Shown: positions 1 to 5,379, counted from the first letter of the stretch. The stretch is 5,429 nt of DNA from JBFMFE01 sp040752295 (GCA_040752295.1 JBFMFE010000256.1:1-5429), one strand, 5' to 3'. Numbers and translations: made by a program. Notes: a model not told the origin generated them from the sequence alone.

Positions 1-2
1 CG

Positions 3-140
3 TAAATACTCTAACGTATTCTGCGCGAAGCGCCTTGGAGTGCGGTGTGTGAACACCGCCTTGACTATCGGAGATGAAGGCGGCGATGGCTCGCCGCAGT
101 CCAGGGAGGCTTCGCCTCTGAAAATACTTTAGCGAATTTA
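3..140. repeat. Long imperfect palindrome, MITE-like element
   Basis: The two ends form an 18-base inverted repeat (3-20 against 123-140) matching at 15 of 18 positions. Further paired arms lie inside in the right order: 25-31 with 109-115 (7 of 7), 34-45 with 94-105 (10 of 12), and 56-62 with 77-83 (7 of 7), so the whole unit can fold as one long hairpin. Competing local hairpins also exist: 42-48/53-59 with a GTGA loop, 80-86/91-97, and 106-110/114-118. There is no reading frame of note. Non-autonomous miniature elements and REP-type repeats look like this. The element begins with TA and ends with TA, but the window edge hides any target duplication. That it is mobile or dispersed is inference; the palindrome itself is directly visible. 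Confidence 0.6.
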
Positions 141-316
141 TGAAGTGATACACTAAGAATGATACCTGTCTTTAAATTTGAACGCATAAAAACGCTGAAA
201 ACGAAAAAATGGTGACTTTTCATAAGCGTACACATCGGCTGCGGGGCGACGGGTGTGTCTTCGGAGGCGGCTTTTCAGGTTTCGCGGCGATTAACCGGAA
301 TTTTTTACCGTTCTCC
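141..316. other. Non-coding, AT-richer spacer
   Basis: No convincing gene. The first half is AT-rich with several short A-runs (188-192, 198-201, 204-209) that are only loosely helically phased. A small stem AGTG-ATA-CACT lies at 144-154. The tract from about 231 to 290 is G-rich. A 50-codon frame from 209 to 361 has no ribosome binding site and runs through the downstream promoter, so it is not called. Confidence 0.5.
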
Positions 317-345
317 TTGACCAAAGCCCTTTTTCAGGTTAACAT
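317..345 (+). promoter_or_regulatory. Sigma70-like promoter for the 65-residue small protein
   Basis: TTGACC (317-322, 5 of 6 to consensus) and TAACAT (340-345, 4 of 6) are separated by exactly 17 bases. Transcription would start near 352, giving a leader of about 25 bases that contains the AGGAGG ribosome binding site. Assigned by motif and spacing only. Confidence 0.5.
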
Positions 346-363
346 TTTAAGCGACGGTTAACC
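337..363. promoter_or_regulatory. Repeated GGTTAAC boxes, possible operator
   Basis: GGTTAAC at 337-343 overlaps the predicted -10 box, and the full palindrome GGTTAACC lies at 356-363, just after the predicted transcription start. The copies are 19 bases apart, close to two helical turns, as for a protein binding two adjacent sites. Binding is inference and the boxes are short. Confidence 0.25.
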
Positions 364-376
364 AGGAGGGTTGCTG

Positions 377-574
377 ATGGCTACCGACGTAGGCGCGGTC
401 GGATCGGTGACTTCGCCGGGAATGACGACAGGCTCGACGACGGGACGCCAGGCGTCCATAGTGCAGGCTACTCTCGCGCGGAACGCCGAACAACAGGAGA
501 TAGCCAGACGACCGCTCAAGATTCCTGACACAAGGCTTTTCGGGATAATGACCAACGTTGACATGGTGATTTAA
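377..574 (+). CDS. Small hypothetical protein, 65 residues
   Basis: I do not recognise this protein. The ATG at 377 has an excellent ribosome binding site, AGGAGG at 364-369 with a 7-base gap, and a sigma70-like promoter upstream. A TTG at 371 in the same frame would sit too close to that site. Codons end in G or C about two thirds of the time, similar to the clear genes nearby. The first 25 residues are rich in Gly, Ser and Thr and probably disordered; residues 26-45 (starting RQASIVQ) look like an amphipathic charged helix; the C-terminus is more hydrophobic. There is no signal peptide, membrane segment or Cys. It is likely a single-gene transcript, since a small hairpin follows the stop at once. 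The position-based expression signals are the main argument that it is real; homology would settle it. Confidence 0.55.
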   Translation: MATDVGAVGSVTSPGMTTGSTTGRQASIVQATLARNAEQQEIARRPLKIPDTRLFGIMTNVDMVI

Positions 575-592
575 GGGTACGGATACCGTCCC
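575..592 (+). terminator. Small hairpin directly after the small gene
   Basis: GGG (575-577) and ACGG (579-582) pair with CCGT (586-589) and CCC (590-592), with one bulged T and an ATA loop. It begins immediately after the stop codon but no T-run follows, so it is only a weak candidate terminator or a 3' end stabiliser. Confidence 0.25.
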
Positions 593-685
593 TGTCGGCG
601 TGAGGCGCCCGATTTCCACACGGTTAAACCCCCGCATTATGCGTTTGTGTATGTACCGTTGAAAAATAGAGTCTGTCGTTTATCC

Positions 686-702
686 CCGGATTATTCATCC
701 GG
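686..702. repeat. Stem-loop CCGGAT/ATCCGG
   Basis: A perfect 6-bp stem (686-691 with 697-702) with a 5-base loop. It stands 8 bases from the larger hairpin at 711-762 and may belong to the same intergenic repeat unit. CCCCG at 684-688 could instead pair with CGGGG at 710-714. Confidence 0.4.
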
Positions 703-710
703 AGGAATTC

Positions 711-762
711 GGGGACGCAGAGGGAAACTGCGGCGCAGCCGCAGGCAAACTACTGCGTCCCC
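711..762. repeat. Large two-part hairpin, REP-like
   Basis: GGGGACGCAG (711-720) is perfectly complementary to CTGCGTCCCC (753-762), and C710 with G763 adds an eleventh pair. Inside it is a second perfect stem, CTGCGGC (728-734) with GCCGCAG (738-744) and a GCA loop. The unit ends 12 bases beyond the stop codon of the minus-strand membrane protein gene, so it lies in that gene's 3' end and could stop or protect its transcript. No T-run follows on either strand, so an intrinsic terminator is less likely than a REP-type repeat. Genome copy number is unknown. Confidence 0.55.
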
Positions 763-774
763 GGAAAACGTATT

Positions 775-951
775 CTACTTCTTTTCCAGCCCAAGGATGG
801 CGAATACCGCCGCGAATACCGCCGTTATTCCCGCGAACGCCGCGACTGAAATGGGTTTCGTATCAATCACGCCCACGCCGAATTTCGCCAGGATTGCCAG
901 AGCGTAAAAGACGAGCGCCGCGATTAGAAAAACGTAAGCTATCGCCCTCAT
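775..951 (-). CDS. Small two-helix membrane protein, 58 residues
   Basis: I do not recognise a family. The protein begins MRAIAYVFLIAALVFYALAI and has two clear hydrophobic segments, about residues 3-23 and 33-54, joined by a short loop (KFGVGVIDTKP); it ends in EKK. Such hairpin proteins sit in the cytoplasmic membrane; the positive residues at both ends suggest both termini face the cytoplasm. The start at 951 is chosen because GGAGG (963-959 on the minus strand) lies 7 bases before it. A longer frame starting at 1005 would cross that site and the operator, so it is rejected. It has its own promoter with a palindrome in the spacer, so it is probably a regulated single gene rather than the tail of the aldehyde dehydrogenase operon. 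The function cannot be told; small membrane proteins like this often modulate transporters or respond to envelope stress, but nothing here shows it. Confidence 0.75.
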   Translation of the reverse strand: MRAIAYVFLIAALVFYALAILAKFGVGVIDTKPISVAAFAGITAVFAAVFAILGLEKK

Positions 952-976
952 TTTCCCACCTCCGAATGTTTGGCAT

Positions 977-1005
977 ATACTATTACACGAACGTTCGTGT
1001 TGCAA
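977..1005 (-). promoter_or_regulatory. Promoter of the small membrane protein gene
   Basis: On the minus strand TTGCAA (1005-1000) and TAGTAT (982-977) each match 4 of 6 consensus bases and are separated by exactly 17 bases. Transcription would begin near 970, seven bases before the GGAGG ribosome binding site. The spacer is filled almost completely by the palindrome at 985-1000. Confidence 0.6.
985..1000. promoter_or_regulatory. 16-bp perfect palindrome, TetR-type operator candidate
   Basis: ACACGAACGTTCGTGT is perfectly self-complementary over 16 bases and fills the gap between the -35 and -10 boxes of the membrane protein gene. A dimeric repressor bound there would block RNA polymerase. 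Many TetR-family repressors bind 14-20 bp palindromes of this shape and place; that is family knowledge, and the regulator itself is not in this window. The palindrome is certain; the regulator class is inference. Confidence 0.65.
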
Positions 1006-1041
1006 GCGGTTTCGTTAAATTCCGCATAACGGCGGGGGCGC

Positions 1042-1065
1042 GGCTCCGGGAACAGCGGCGGAGCC
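1042..1065. repeat. Stem-loop between dehydrogenase and membrane protein genes
   Basis: GGCTCCG (1042-1048) pairs perfectly with CGGAGCC (1059-1065) around a 10-base loop. It lies 3' of the aldehyde dehydrogenase gene and upstream of the membrane gene promoter, where it may help insulate the two. There is no T-run. Confidence 0.35.
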
Positions 1066-1100
1066 TGAAGTCGTCGTCCGTTTCACATCGAATTTCTGAA

Positions 1101-1134
1101 GGAAAAGGGCAGGATTTGAACCCCGCGCGGCGGG
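1101..1134 (-). terminator. Weak terminator candidate after the aldehyde dehydrogenase
   Basis: Two overlapping stems follow the stop codon on the minus strand: 1134-1130 with 1126-1122 around a 3-base loop, or GCGGG (1126-1122) with CCTGC (1113-1109), the latter followed by CC and TTTT (1106-1103). The stems are short and the T-run is only four, so termination here is uncertain. Confidence 0.3.
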
Positions 1135-1136
1135 TC

Positions 1137-2714
1137 TCACCTTCCGTTGTTCGATCTGAACGCTTTGAAGGCGTCAACCAGCGCGCCGCCCCTTGACAGA
1201 ACGCCGTCGCCGAAGAGCGCCTTCATGGCGGATTTCGCCGCGCGGTACTTCGCCCCCGAGTAGGGATACCACCACGGGTCCTGCCGCAGAAGCGCCCTGC
1301 TCGTCGTGAGGTTTTTTATGTTCGTGAACTCGTACAGTCCGTGCACCGAGTGCGTGCGCCCGATCCCGCTCTGCTTGACGCCCCCCCACGGGCACTGCGC
1401 GAAACCGTAGGTGAGGAGGCAGTCGTTCACGACGACCGTGCCGGTGTTTATGCGCCCGGCAATCTGCTTCGCCCTCGAGACGTTCCCTGACCACACGCTC
1501 GCTGTCAGCCCGTACTTCGAATCGTTCGCCAGCGCGACCGCTTCCTCGACGCCGGAGAACGTCATGATGGGAAGCGTGGGACCGAAGGTTTCTTCCGTCA
1601 TGCACAGCATCGAGTGGTCAACGCCGGTCAGGACGGTCGGCTCGAAGAAATATCCCGGCAGGGAGGCGATGCGCCCGCCGCCCGCGATGACGCGCGCCCC
1701 GCGGGACACCGCGTCGGCGACGTGGGATTCGACGGTTTCGAGCCTATCCGCGCTGATCAGCGGACCCATGTCGGTGTCGGGGTCCATCCCGTTCCCGACC
1801 CGAAGCCGCTTCGTCTTCGCCGCCGCCGCCGCGATGAACACGTCCGCCGCCCGCCTGTCAACGTAAACCCTCTCGACCGACGCGCACGCCTGCCCGGCGT
1901 TCACGAACGACCCCCACACCGCCGCGCTCGACGCGCGCTCGACGTCCGCGTCCTCCAGCACGATGAACGGGTCCTTGCCGCCCAGTTCGAGCGTGATGGG
2001 CGTGAGCGTCCGCGCCGCCTTCGCCATCAGGCTCATCCCCACCGGAACGCTTCCCGTGAAGGCGATCCGGTTCAACCCGCTTTCCAGGAGCGCGTCCCCG
2101 ATTTCCCCACCTGCGCCCTGCACGACGTTCACGACACCCTCCGGCATACCCGCCCGCTCGAACATCCTCCGTATCCAGTCTCCGACCCACGCCGTCAGCG
2201 ACGCGGGCTTGAAGACCACGGCGTTGCCCGCCGTGAGCGCCATCAGCATCTGCGTCATCGGGATGGCGAACGGGAAGTTCCAGGGCGAGATGATCCCGAC
2301 GACGCCCGCCGGCTCGAACACGTTCACGCTCTCGATGCGGGCGAGGGGGAAGACGGGGTTGCGGACTTTCTCCGCCGCGAGCGCCGCCGGGGCGTCCCGC
2401 TCGCAGAACCGGAACATGTCGAGCACGGGGTATATTTCCGAGTTCGCCGACTCCACGAGGCTTTTTCCGTTGTCCGCGGTGATGACCCTCGCGGCGTCGT
2501 CCATGTGCGCGATGAGGAAATCCCTCGCGCGGCGGAGGCGCTCGACGCGTTTGCCGATGCTCATCGCCGCCCACCGCGCCTGCGCGTCGCGCGCCGCTTC
2601 GACGATGCCTTTTATGTCCTGCGGCGGCGTCGCGGGTATCTCGGCGTTGACCTCGAGCGTCGCCGGGTTGATCGAGGTTATCGCGCCCGCCGCCGTTTTT
2701 GTCTCCACCGTCAT
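1137..2714 (-). CDS. NAD(P)-dependent aldehyde dehydrogenase, 525 residues
   Basis: It oxidises an aldehyde to the acid with NAD(P) in the cytoplasm. The fold is a complete ALDH superfamily domain: the motif SPWNFPF carries the oxyanion Asn146, VVFKPAS the cofactor Lys169, FTGSVPVG (219-226) the Rossmann turn, LELGGKDP the general base Glu243, NAGQACAS the catalytic Cys277, and EETFGP (374-379) the second conserved Glu. Three residues after Lys169 is Ser rather than Glu, which in related enzymes tolerates NADP. Residues 470-525 form a C-terminal extension with a DPWWYPYS motif, seen in succinate-semialdehyde and diapolycopene-dialdehyde dehydrogenase-like clades; the true substrate is not decidable. 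The ATG at 2714 is preferred, with AGGGGG 8 bases before it; an in-frame TTG at 2732 would add 6 residues but would start inside that site's flank. It is divergent from the methyltransferase gene. Confidence 0.92.
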   Translation of the reverse strand: MTVETKTAAGAITSINPATLEVNAEIPATPPQDIKGIVEAARDAQARWAAMSIGKRVERLRRARDFLIAHMDDAARVITADNGKSLVESANSEIYPVLDMFRFCERDAPAALAAEKVRNPVFPLARIESVNVFEPAGVVGIISPWNFPFAIPMTQMLMALTAGNAVVFKPASLTAWVGDWIRRMFERAGMPEGVVNVVQGAGGEIGDALLESGLNRIAFTGSVPVGMSLMAKAARTLTPITLELGGKDPFIVLEDADVERASSAAVWGSFVNAGQACASVERVYVDRRAADVFIAAAAAKTKRLRVGNGMDPDTDMGPLISADRLETVESHVADAVSRGARVIAGGGRIASLPGYFFEPTVLTGVDHSMLCMTEETFGPTLPIMTFSGVEEAVALANDSKYGLTASVWSGNVSRAKQIAGRINTGTVVVNDCLLTYGFAQCPWGGVKQSGIGRTHSVHGLYEFTNIKNLTTSRALLRQDPWWYPYSGAKYRAAKSAMKALFGDGVLSRGGALVDAFKAFRSNNGR

Positions 2715-2745
2715 TTCAACCGCCCCCTTCAAAGCGCTTCTTATC

Positions 2746-2778
2746 CCCGATTTGTTTTAAAACGGGCGGCAAATCGGG
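2746..2778. promoter_or_regulatory. 9-bp inverted repeat in the divergent promoter region
   Basis: CCCGATTTG (2746-2754) is perfectly repeated in inverted form as CAAATCGGG (2770-2778), centres 24 bases apart, with TTTTAAAA in the spacer. It overlaps the predicted start of the dehydrogenase transcript and the spacer of the predicted methyltransferase promoter, so one regulator could control both. No regulator gene is in the window. Confidence 0.45.
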
Positions 2779-2784
2779 TATTGT
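2756..2784 (+). promoter_or_regulatory. Possible promoter of the methyltransferase gene
   Basis: TTTAAA (2756-2761) and TATTGT (2779-2784), each 4 of 6 to consensus, are 17 bases apart. Transcription would start near 2791 and give a leader of about 82 bases. Confidence 0.35.
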
Positions 2785-2785
2785 A
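2780..2785 (-). promoter_or_regulatory. -10 box candidate for the aldehyde dehydrogenase
   Basis: TACAAT on the minus strand matches 5 of 6 consensus bases. The sequence at the -35 distance (GGAGAA) is poor, so an activator or another sigma factor may be needed. The start would fall near 2773, in the right arm of the inverted repeat. Confidence 0.3.
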
Positions 2786-2800
2786 GAGTTAACACGCGTT

Positions 2801-2869
2801 CGTTCTCCGGTGTTCCCGCCTTCCGGAGTGTCTGCCTTTCACGAACGCCGGAGTTCGAACCGGAGAACG
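2801..2869 (+). promoter_or_regulatory. Leader that can hide the methyltransferase ribosome binding site
   Basis: CGTTCTCCGG (2801-2810) is perfectly complementary over 10 bases to CCGGAGAACG (2860-2869), which contains the GGAG ribosome binding site at 2862-2865. A competing stem, CTCCGG (2805-2810) with CCGGAG (2823-2828), would free the site. CCGGAG occurs three times (2823, 2848, 2860). GCGTTCGT (2796-2803) can also pair with ACGAACGC (2841-2848). This resembles translational control by alternative folding, but no known riboswitch class is recognised. Confidence 0.4.
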
Positions 2870-2872
2870 CTG

Positions 2873-3631
2873 ATGGAGATGAGGACACCGCAAACACTCG
2901 ATGAACTTCGCGAAAGGTTCGACGCGATCGCCGGCGAATACGGCGCGCGGTGGGACGTCGAGGAGGCGAACAGGCTTGAGATAGCGCCGATTATGAGGGA
3001 AATCGCCGGCGGAATACTTGAAATAGGCTGCGGCAACGGCAGGTTTATCGAGAAGTTTTTCGATCCGCAGCGCCAGGTCGTGACGGGAGTTGATTTCTCA
3101 CTCAACATGCTCCGCGCCGCGGCGGAAAGGTTGAAATCCGCGCAGGGGAGGATATTTCTCGTTCAGGCGGAGGGCACTGCGCTCCCGTTCGGCGACGAAA
3201 GCTTCGATGCCGTCGCCTGCATTAACACCATCCACAGCATTCCCGACGGCGACGCCGCGGCGGGCGTGCTCCGCGAGGCGGCGCGCGTGTTGAAGGGCGG
3301 CGGTCACTTAGTGCTCGAATTCAGGAACCGGTTCAATCCCGCCCGCAGGATAATCGAACGGCGGCAAATCATGTTCCTTCCCCAAAAAACTTATTCCTTC
3401 TTTGAAATCGCCCGTGTTCTGCGAAGGGAAGGGCTTGGAGTGAAAAGGGTCGTGCCTCTGCCCGTAAGGTCATTCACCATTCACCGGGGGCGCATACTCT
3501 ACGTGAGGTTCCGCAGGCTGGTGTCATCCCTGAACTACCTGTTTCAGAGCCGCCGAATGTTCGCGCCCTGCGTGTGCGTCGTGTTCGTGAAACGCGCGAA
3601 GACAGCAGCAATCCCCGTCATCCATTCATAA
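2873..3631 (+). CDS. Class I SAM-dependent methyltransferase, 252 residues
   Basis: It transfers a methyl group from S-adenosylmethionine to an unidentified small-molecule substrate in the cytoplasm. The Rossmann-type domain of the Methyltransf_11 / UbiE-like kind is complete: motif I ILEIGCGNGRF at residues 48-58 binds SAM, the acidic residue of motif II is Asp74 in TGVDFS, LPFGDESFDAV (104-114) is the motif II/III strand, and LKGGGHLVLEFRN (140-152) is the strand after the Rossmann core. The C-terminal 90 residues are basic and probably shape the substrate site. The ATG at 2873 is chosen because GGAG lies 7 bases before it; a longer frame from 2699 would overlap the dehydrogenase start and the promoters. 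A single Met two codons on (2879) is a less likely start. Substrate unknown: quinone, lipid and natural-product methyltransferases all share these motifs. Confidence 0.88.
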   Translation: MEMRTPQTLDELRERFDAIAGEYGARWDVEEANRLEIAPIMREIAGGILEIGCGNGRFIEKFFDPQRQVVTGVDFSLNMLRAAAERLKSAQGRIFLVQAEGTALPFGDESFDAVACINTIHSIPDGDAAAGVLREAARVLKGGGHLVLEFRNRFNPARRIIERRQIMFLPQKTYSFFEIARVLRREGLGVKRVVPLPVRSFTIHRGRILYVRFRRLVSSLNYLFQSRRMFAPCVCVVFVKRAKTAAIPVIHS

Positions 3632-3643
3632 TCAGCGCTCAGC

Positions 3644-3698
3644 CGGGTGCGTCGCTTTCTTCCGTCTCCCCGCGGATTTCGTTGAAAAGCGACACCCG
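3644..3698 (+). terminator. Long stem-loop after the methyltransferase gene
   Basis: CGGGTG (3644-3649) and TCGCTTT (3652-3658) pair with AAAGCGA (3686-3692) and CACCCG (3693-3698), 13 pairs with a two-base CG bulge and a 27-base loop. The sequence after it, TTGTGATACTCTTT, is T-rich but interrupted. It may end the methyltransferase transcript, though the loop is long for an intrinsic terminator. Confidence 0.4.
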
Positions 3699-3710
3699 TT
3701 GTGATACTCT
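3682..3710 (+). promoter_or_regulatory. Promoter of the methylmalonyl-CoA mutase gene
   Basis: TTGAAA (3682-3687, 5 of 6) and TACTCT (3705-3710, 3 of 6) are 17 bases apart, and TGA before the latter makes an extended -10. Transcription would start near 3717, giving a leader of about 36 bases. Its -35 end overlaps the right arm of the stem-loop at 3644-3698. Confidence 0.45.
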
Positions 3711-3752
3711 TTAGAACGCTCCGCGTGGGGACGTGAGCCGGGGTGTGACGCG

Positions 3753-5369
3753 ATGAGCGCGATGAGGGATATTGAGAACGGGAAGAAGAACTGGGAGAAA
3801 TCGCTCAAGAAGCCGGAGGAGGGACTCCTGCACACGCCCCTCGATTTTTCCGACGACGAGTACATCGAGAAGCTGGGTTTTCCCGGCGAATACCCCTTCA
3901 CGCGCGGGGTTCACCCGACGATGTACCGCGGCAGGGTCTGGACCATGCGCCAGTACGCCGGGTTCGGCGACGCCGGGCAGACCAACGAGCGGTTCCGGTA
4001 CCTTCTCGAACAGGGGCAGACGGGGCTGAGCGTGGCGTTCGACCTGCCCACGCAGATGGGCTACGACTCGGACGACGAGATGAGCCGAGGTGAGGTCGGC
4101 AGGACCGGCGTCGCCATTGACTCGATTCACGACATGGAGACGCTCTTCGCCGGAATAGACCTCGGCGCGGTGAGCACCTCCATGACGATCAACGCCCCCG
4201 CCGCCGTGCTCCTTGCGATGTACGTCGCCGTGGGGGAAAAGGGAGGCGTCCCGCCGGGGGAACTCAGGGGAACCGTCCAGAACGACATACTCAAGGAGTA
4301 CGCCGCGCGCGGGGCATACATTTTTCCCGTGGCGCCTTCGATACGCCTCACCACGGACGTGTTCAAGTTCTGTTCGGAGACGATGCCCAGGTGGAACACC
4401 ATAAGCATAAGCGGCTACCACATACGCGAGGCGGGTTCGACCGCCGCGCAGGAAGTGGCGTTCACCCTCGCCAACGGCATTCACTACGTCGGGGCGGCGA
4501 TTGACGCCGGACTGGACGTTGACGCCTTCGCGGGGCGCCTGAGCTTCTTCTTCAACGCGCACAACGACATTCTGGAGGAGGTCTCCAAGTTCCGTGCCGC
4601 GCGGCGCCTCTGGGCGCGCCTGATGAAAGAGCGCTTCGGGGCGAAAGACCCCAGGTCCATGATGCTCAGGTATCACGTCCAGACCGCCGGCTCGATGCTC
4701 ACGGCGCAGCAGCCCGAGAACAACGTGACGCGCGTGGCGTACCAGGCGCTCGCCGCGGCGCTCGGCGGCGCGCAGTCCATTCACACCAACTCGCGCGACG
4801 AGGCGCTCTCGCTGCCGTCAGAACAATCCGTCACCATCGCCCTCCGCACGCAGCAGGTGATCGCGCACGAGACGGGGATCACGGACGTCGTTGACCCCCT
4901 CGGCGGCTCATATTACGTCGAGGCGGCGACGGACCGGATCGAGGCGGAGGCGCTGGAGTACATCGCCGAAATAGACAGGCGCGGCGGCGCCGCGAAAGCC
5001 ATCGAGCAGGGCTACGTGCAGAAGGAGATCGCCGACAGCGCGTACAGGTGGCAGAAGGAGGTCGAAGACGGACGGCGCGTGATTGTGGGCGTCAACAGGT
5101 ACGTGACCGAGGGGGCGGCGGTCCGCACCTTCTGTCACGATCCCGACACCGAGCGCCGGCAGATCGAGAAACTCCGCCGCTGCCGAGAGGGGCGCTCCGC
5201 GAGGAAGTGCGACGCGGCGCTCGACGCACTTAAAAAAGGCGCCGCGGACGAATCGGTCAACCTCGTGCCCCTCATACTCGACTGCGTCAGGGCGGAAGCC
5301 ACGACGGGCGAGATGTGCGGCGCGTTGAGGGAGGTCTTCGGCGTGTACAGGGAAACTGTCGTCGTGTAG
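3753..5369 (+). CDS. Methylmalonyl-CoA mutase large (catalytic) subunit, 538 residues
   Basis: Adenosylcobalamin-dependent radical interconversion of (R)-methylmalonyl-CoA and succinyl-CoA, linking propionate, odd-chain and branched-chain acid metabolism to the citric acid cycle. The sequence is the substrate-binding TIM-barrel subunit of the two-subunit type: YPFTRG...PTMYRGR near residues 47-61, RQYAGFG, QTGLSVAFDLPTQMGYDSDD, GTVQNDILKEY, ISGYHIREAG, and DPLGGSYY at 381-388. Tyr68 (RQYAGF), Arg186 (YAARGAYIF) and His223 (SGYH) align with Tyr89, Arg207 and His244 of the Propionibacterium enzyme; Tyr plus Arg mark methylmalonyl-CoA, whereas isobutyryl-CoA mutase has Phe and Gln. It ends after 538 residues with no DxHxxG B12-binding domain, so it needs a small subunit. 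The ATG at 3753 has GGGGTG 7 bases upstream; Met4 is a second possible start. Confidence 0.95.
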   Translation: MSAMRDIENGKKNWEKSLKKPEEGLLHTPLDFSDDEYIEKLGFPGEYPFTRGVHPTMYRGRVWTMRQYAGFGDAGQTNERFRYLLEQGQTGLSVAFDLPTQMGYDSDDEMSRGEVGRTGVAIDSIHDMETLFAGIDLGAVSTSMTINAPAAVLLAMYVAVGEKGGVPPGELRGTVQNDILKEYAARGAYIFPVAPSIRLTTDVFKFCSETMPRWNTISISGYHIREAGSTAAQEVAFTLANGIHYVGAAIDAGLDVDAFAGRLSFFFNAHNDILEEVSKFRAARRLWARLMKERFGAKDPRSMMLRYHVQTAGSMLTAQQPENNVTRVAYQALAAALGGAQSIHTNSRDEALSLPSEQSVTIALRTQQVIAHETGITDVVDPLGGSYYVEAATDRIEAEALEYIAEIDRRGGAAKAIEQGYVQKEIADSAYRWQKEVEDGRRVIVGVNRYVTEGAAVRTFCHDPDTERRQIEKLRRCREGRSARKCDAALDALKKGAADESVNLVPLILDCVRAEATTGEMCGALREVFGVYRETVVV

Positions 5370-5379
5370 GGGGACGGCG

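Noticed and set aside
1..140. CRISPR array
   Set aside because: The repeats are inverted arms of one palindrome, not regularly spaced direct repeats with unique spacers.
209..361. 50-codon frame on the plus strand
   Set aside because: It has no ribosome binding site, only an A-rich leader, and runs through the promoter of the next gene.
647..907. 86-codon plus-strand frame
   Set aside because: It runs through the hairpin repeat and then antisense to the membrane protein gene, with no ribosome binding site.
952..1005. N-terminal extension of the small membrane protein to 76 residues
   Set aside because: It would translate the promoter, operator palindrome and ribosome binding site. The ATG at 951 has GGAGG at the right distance.
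1101..1180. A complete tRNA gene on the minus strand
   Set aside because: Only the T-loop matches. The 5-bp T-stem fails at two positions, and the 5' half would lie inside the dehydrogenase coding sequence with no anticodon arm seen.
1858..2574. 238-codon minus-strand frame inside the dehydrogenase
   Set aside because: It is a shifted reading of the same gene. The main frame is uninterrupted, so this is not a frameshifted piece.
1614..2786. 390-codon open frame on the plus strand
   Set aside because: It lies antisense to the aldehyde dehydrogenase, whose catalytic motifs are all intact. The product is Arg, His and Pro rich, typical of a shadow frame in GC-rich DNA.
2699..2872. N-terminal extension of the methyltransferase by 58 residues
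   Set aside because: It would overlap the start of the dehydrogenase gene and both promoters, has no family similarity, and the start at 2873 has its own ribosome binding site.
3711..4784. 357-codon open frame on the minus strand
   Set aside because: It is antisense to the methylmalonyl-CoA mutase and has low-complexity Arg/Val/His composition without a known motif.
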